Of a stretch of DNA of 6,272 nt, positions 5,395-6,272 are shown piece by piece. Made by a program: the position numbers and the translations under genes. Location of the stretch: assembly GCA_015655615.1 (NCBI GenBank), contig JAATES010000211.1:1-6272 (forward strand), given 5' to 3'. Each line of letters starts with the position of its first letter. The stretch's first letter is position 1. The notes beneath the pieces were generated by a model, which worked only from the letters and a program-made list of their open reading frames with translations, did no database searches and was not told where the DNA came from. The stretch comes from Actinomycetales bacterium. Its GTDB lineage: Bacteria; Actinomycetota; Actinomycetes; Actinomycetales; Cellulomonadaceae.

Positions 5395-6272
5395 ATGCAC
5401 ATCTGGCCAGGCAGCAGTTATCCCCTCGGCGCGACCTATGACGGCGCCGGTACCAACTTCGCTGTGTTCTCCGAAGTCGCCGAGCGAATCGAGTTGTGTC
5501 TGCTCGCCGACGACGGCAGCGAACAGCGCGTCGACCTTCCCGAAGTCGATGCCTTCGTCTGGCACGGCTATCTGCCCGCCATCGGCCCCGGCCAGCGGTA
5601 CGGCTTCCGTGTGCACGGACCGTATGATCCCTCGCAAGGGCAACGCTGCAATCCGAGCAAGCTGCTGCTCGACCCCTATGCCAAGGCCATCGACGGGCAG
5701 ATCGACGTCGATCCCAGCCTGTTCTCCTATCGATTCGATGATCCCCAAGTCCGCAACGACGACGACTCGGCGACTCACACGATGGTCTCGGTCGTGGTCA
5801 ATCCGTTCTTCGACTGGGGCCAGGACCGCCCTCCGGGCCACGACTACCACGAGACGATCATCTACGAAGCTCACGTACGCGGCCTGTCCATGACCCACCC
5901 GGACGTACCGGTGGAGTTTCGAGGCACCTATTCCGGGATGGCCCACCCGGCGATCATCAAGCACCTCACCGACCTCGGGATCACCGCGGTGGAGCTGATG
6001 CCCGTCCACCAGTTCGTCGACGACCCCTCGCTGCGGGAACGCGGCCTGCACAACTACTGGGGCTACAACACCATCGGCTTCTTCGCGCCGCACCATGCCT
6101 ATGCGGCCTTCGGAACTCGCGGCGAGCAGGTGCCCGAGTTCAAGTCGCTCGTCAAGGCGCTCCATGAAGCAGGCATCGAGGTCATCCTCGACGTGGTCTA
6201 CAACCACACGGCCGAGGGAAATCACCTCGGGCCCACGTTGAGCTTCCGGGGTCTCGACAATGCCGCCTACTA
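5395..6272 (+). CDS. glgX: Glycogen debranching enzyme GlgX (N-terminal part; runs off window)
   Basis: GH13 alpha-1,6-glucosidase of the GlgX/TreX type, which removes branch stubs from phosphorylase-limited glycogen in the cytosol. The 292 complete codons open with MHIWPGSSYPLGATYDGAGT, the standard family N-terminus, and continue through a CBM48-like domain (about 7-110). NPSKLLLDPYAKAIDG, the YEAHVRG segment (157-163), ELMPVHQF (200-207) and NYWGYNTIGFFAPHH (220-234) are typical of debranching enzymes. DVVYNH at 266-271 is GH13 conserved region I. The nucleophile and acid/base regions lie beyond the right edge; the family is around 700 residues long. ATG at 5395 is the first possible start, since an in-frame TAG lies at 5389-5391, and WPG near the N-terminus fits homologues. 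It is transcribed away from the thrS operon with no visible functional tie. Identification is secure. Confidence 0.97.
   Translation, partial: MHIWPGSSYPLGATYDGAGTNFAVFSEVAERIELCLLADDGSEQRVDLPEVDAFVWHGYLPAIGPGQRYGFRVHGPYDPSQGQRCNPSKLLLDPYAKAIDGQIDVDPSLFSYRFDDPQVRNDDDSATHTMVSVVVNPFFDWGQDRPPGHDYHETIIYEAHVRGLSMTHPDVPVEFRGTYSGMAHPAIIKHLTDLGITAVELMPVHQFVDDPSLRERGLHNYWGYNTIGFFAPHHAYAAFGTRGEQVPEFKSLVKALHEAGIEVILDVVYNHTAEGNHLGPTLSFRGLDNAAY

Noticed and set aside
5257..6225. Long minus-strand open frame (in frame with the small gene) opposite glgX, about 320 codons
   Set aside because: The plus strand encodes unmistakable GlgX over the same bases. In GC-rich DNA the antisense frame often lacks stops. 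The reverse reading has no recognisable domain, and AGGAG supports the internal ATG at 5256 as the true start.

Overview
The window is GC-rich chromosomal DNA from an actinobacterium. It carries genes for phosphatidylinositol and phosphatidylinositol mannoside (PIM) synthesis, which are characteristic of Actinobacteria. The order thrS - HIT hydrolase - pgsA - patA - pimA is, from memory, that of Mycobacterium tuberculosis Rv2614c to Rv2610c. The proteins differ enough from the mycobacterial ones, for example in the HIT protein's cysteine pair and the PgsA SYSRARAE motif, that a non-mycobacterial lineage such as Micrococcales or Propionibacteriales seems more likely. The sequence alone does not fix the genus.

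Layout: positions 1 to 4991 hold five genes on the minus strand, read right to left. They are thrS (threonyl-tRNA synthetase), a HIT-family Ap4A phosphorylase/hydrolase-like protein, pgsA (phosphatidylinositol phosphate synthase), patA (PIM acyltransferase) and pimA (first PIM mannosyltransferase, cut by the left edge). All four junctions are 4-nt overlaps (GTGA, GTGA, ATGA, ATGA), so the block reads as one tightly coupled operon. A short thrS leader (4992 to 5079) contains a perfect 11-bp inverted repeat just before a good Shine-Dalgarno sequence. Upstream, also on the minus strand, is a gene for a 58-residue charged helical protein (5080 to 5256). A 138-bp divergent spacer separates it from glgX (glycogen debranching enzyme) on the plus strand, which starts at 5395 and runs off the right edge.

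How the genes work together: PgsA makes phosphatidylinositol phosphate, the precursor of phosphatidylinositol. PimA adds the first mannose and PatA acylates that mannose, giving the anchor for PIMs and, where present, lipomannan-type lipoglycans. ThrRS and the HIT protein make a second plausible pair: aminoacyl-tRNA synthetases produce Ap4A as a side product and HIT proteins of this class break it down. glgX belongs to glycogen turnover and is only a divergent neighbour.

I see no tRNA or rRNA gene, IS element, CRISPR array, phage gene or clear defence system, and no gene-free stretch longer than 300 bases. This is mostly a conserved core region. The less explained parts are the thrS leader, the small protein and the divergent spacer.
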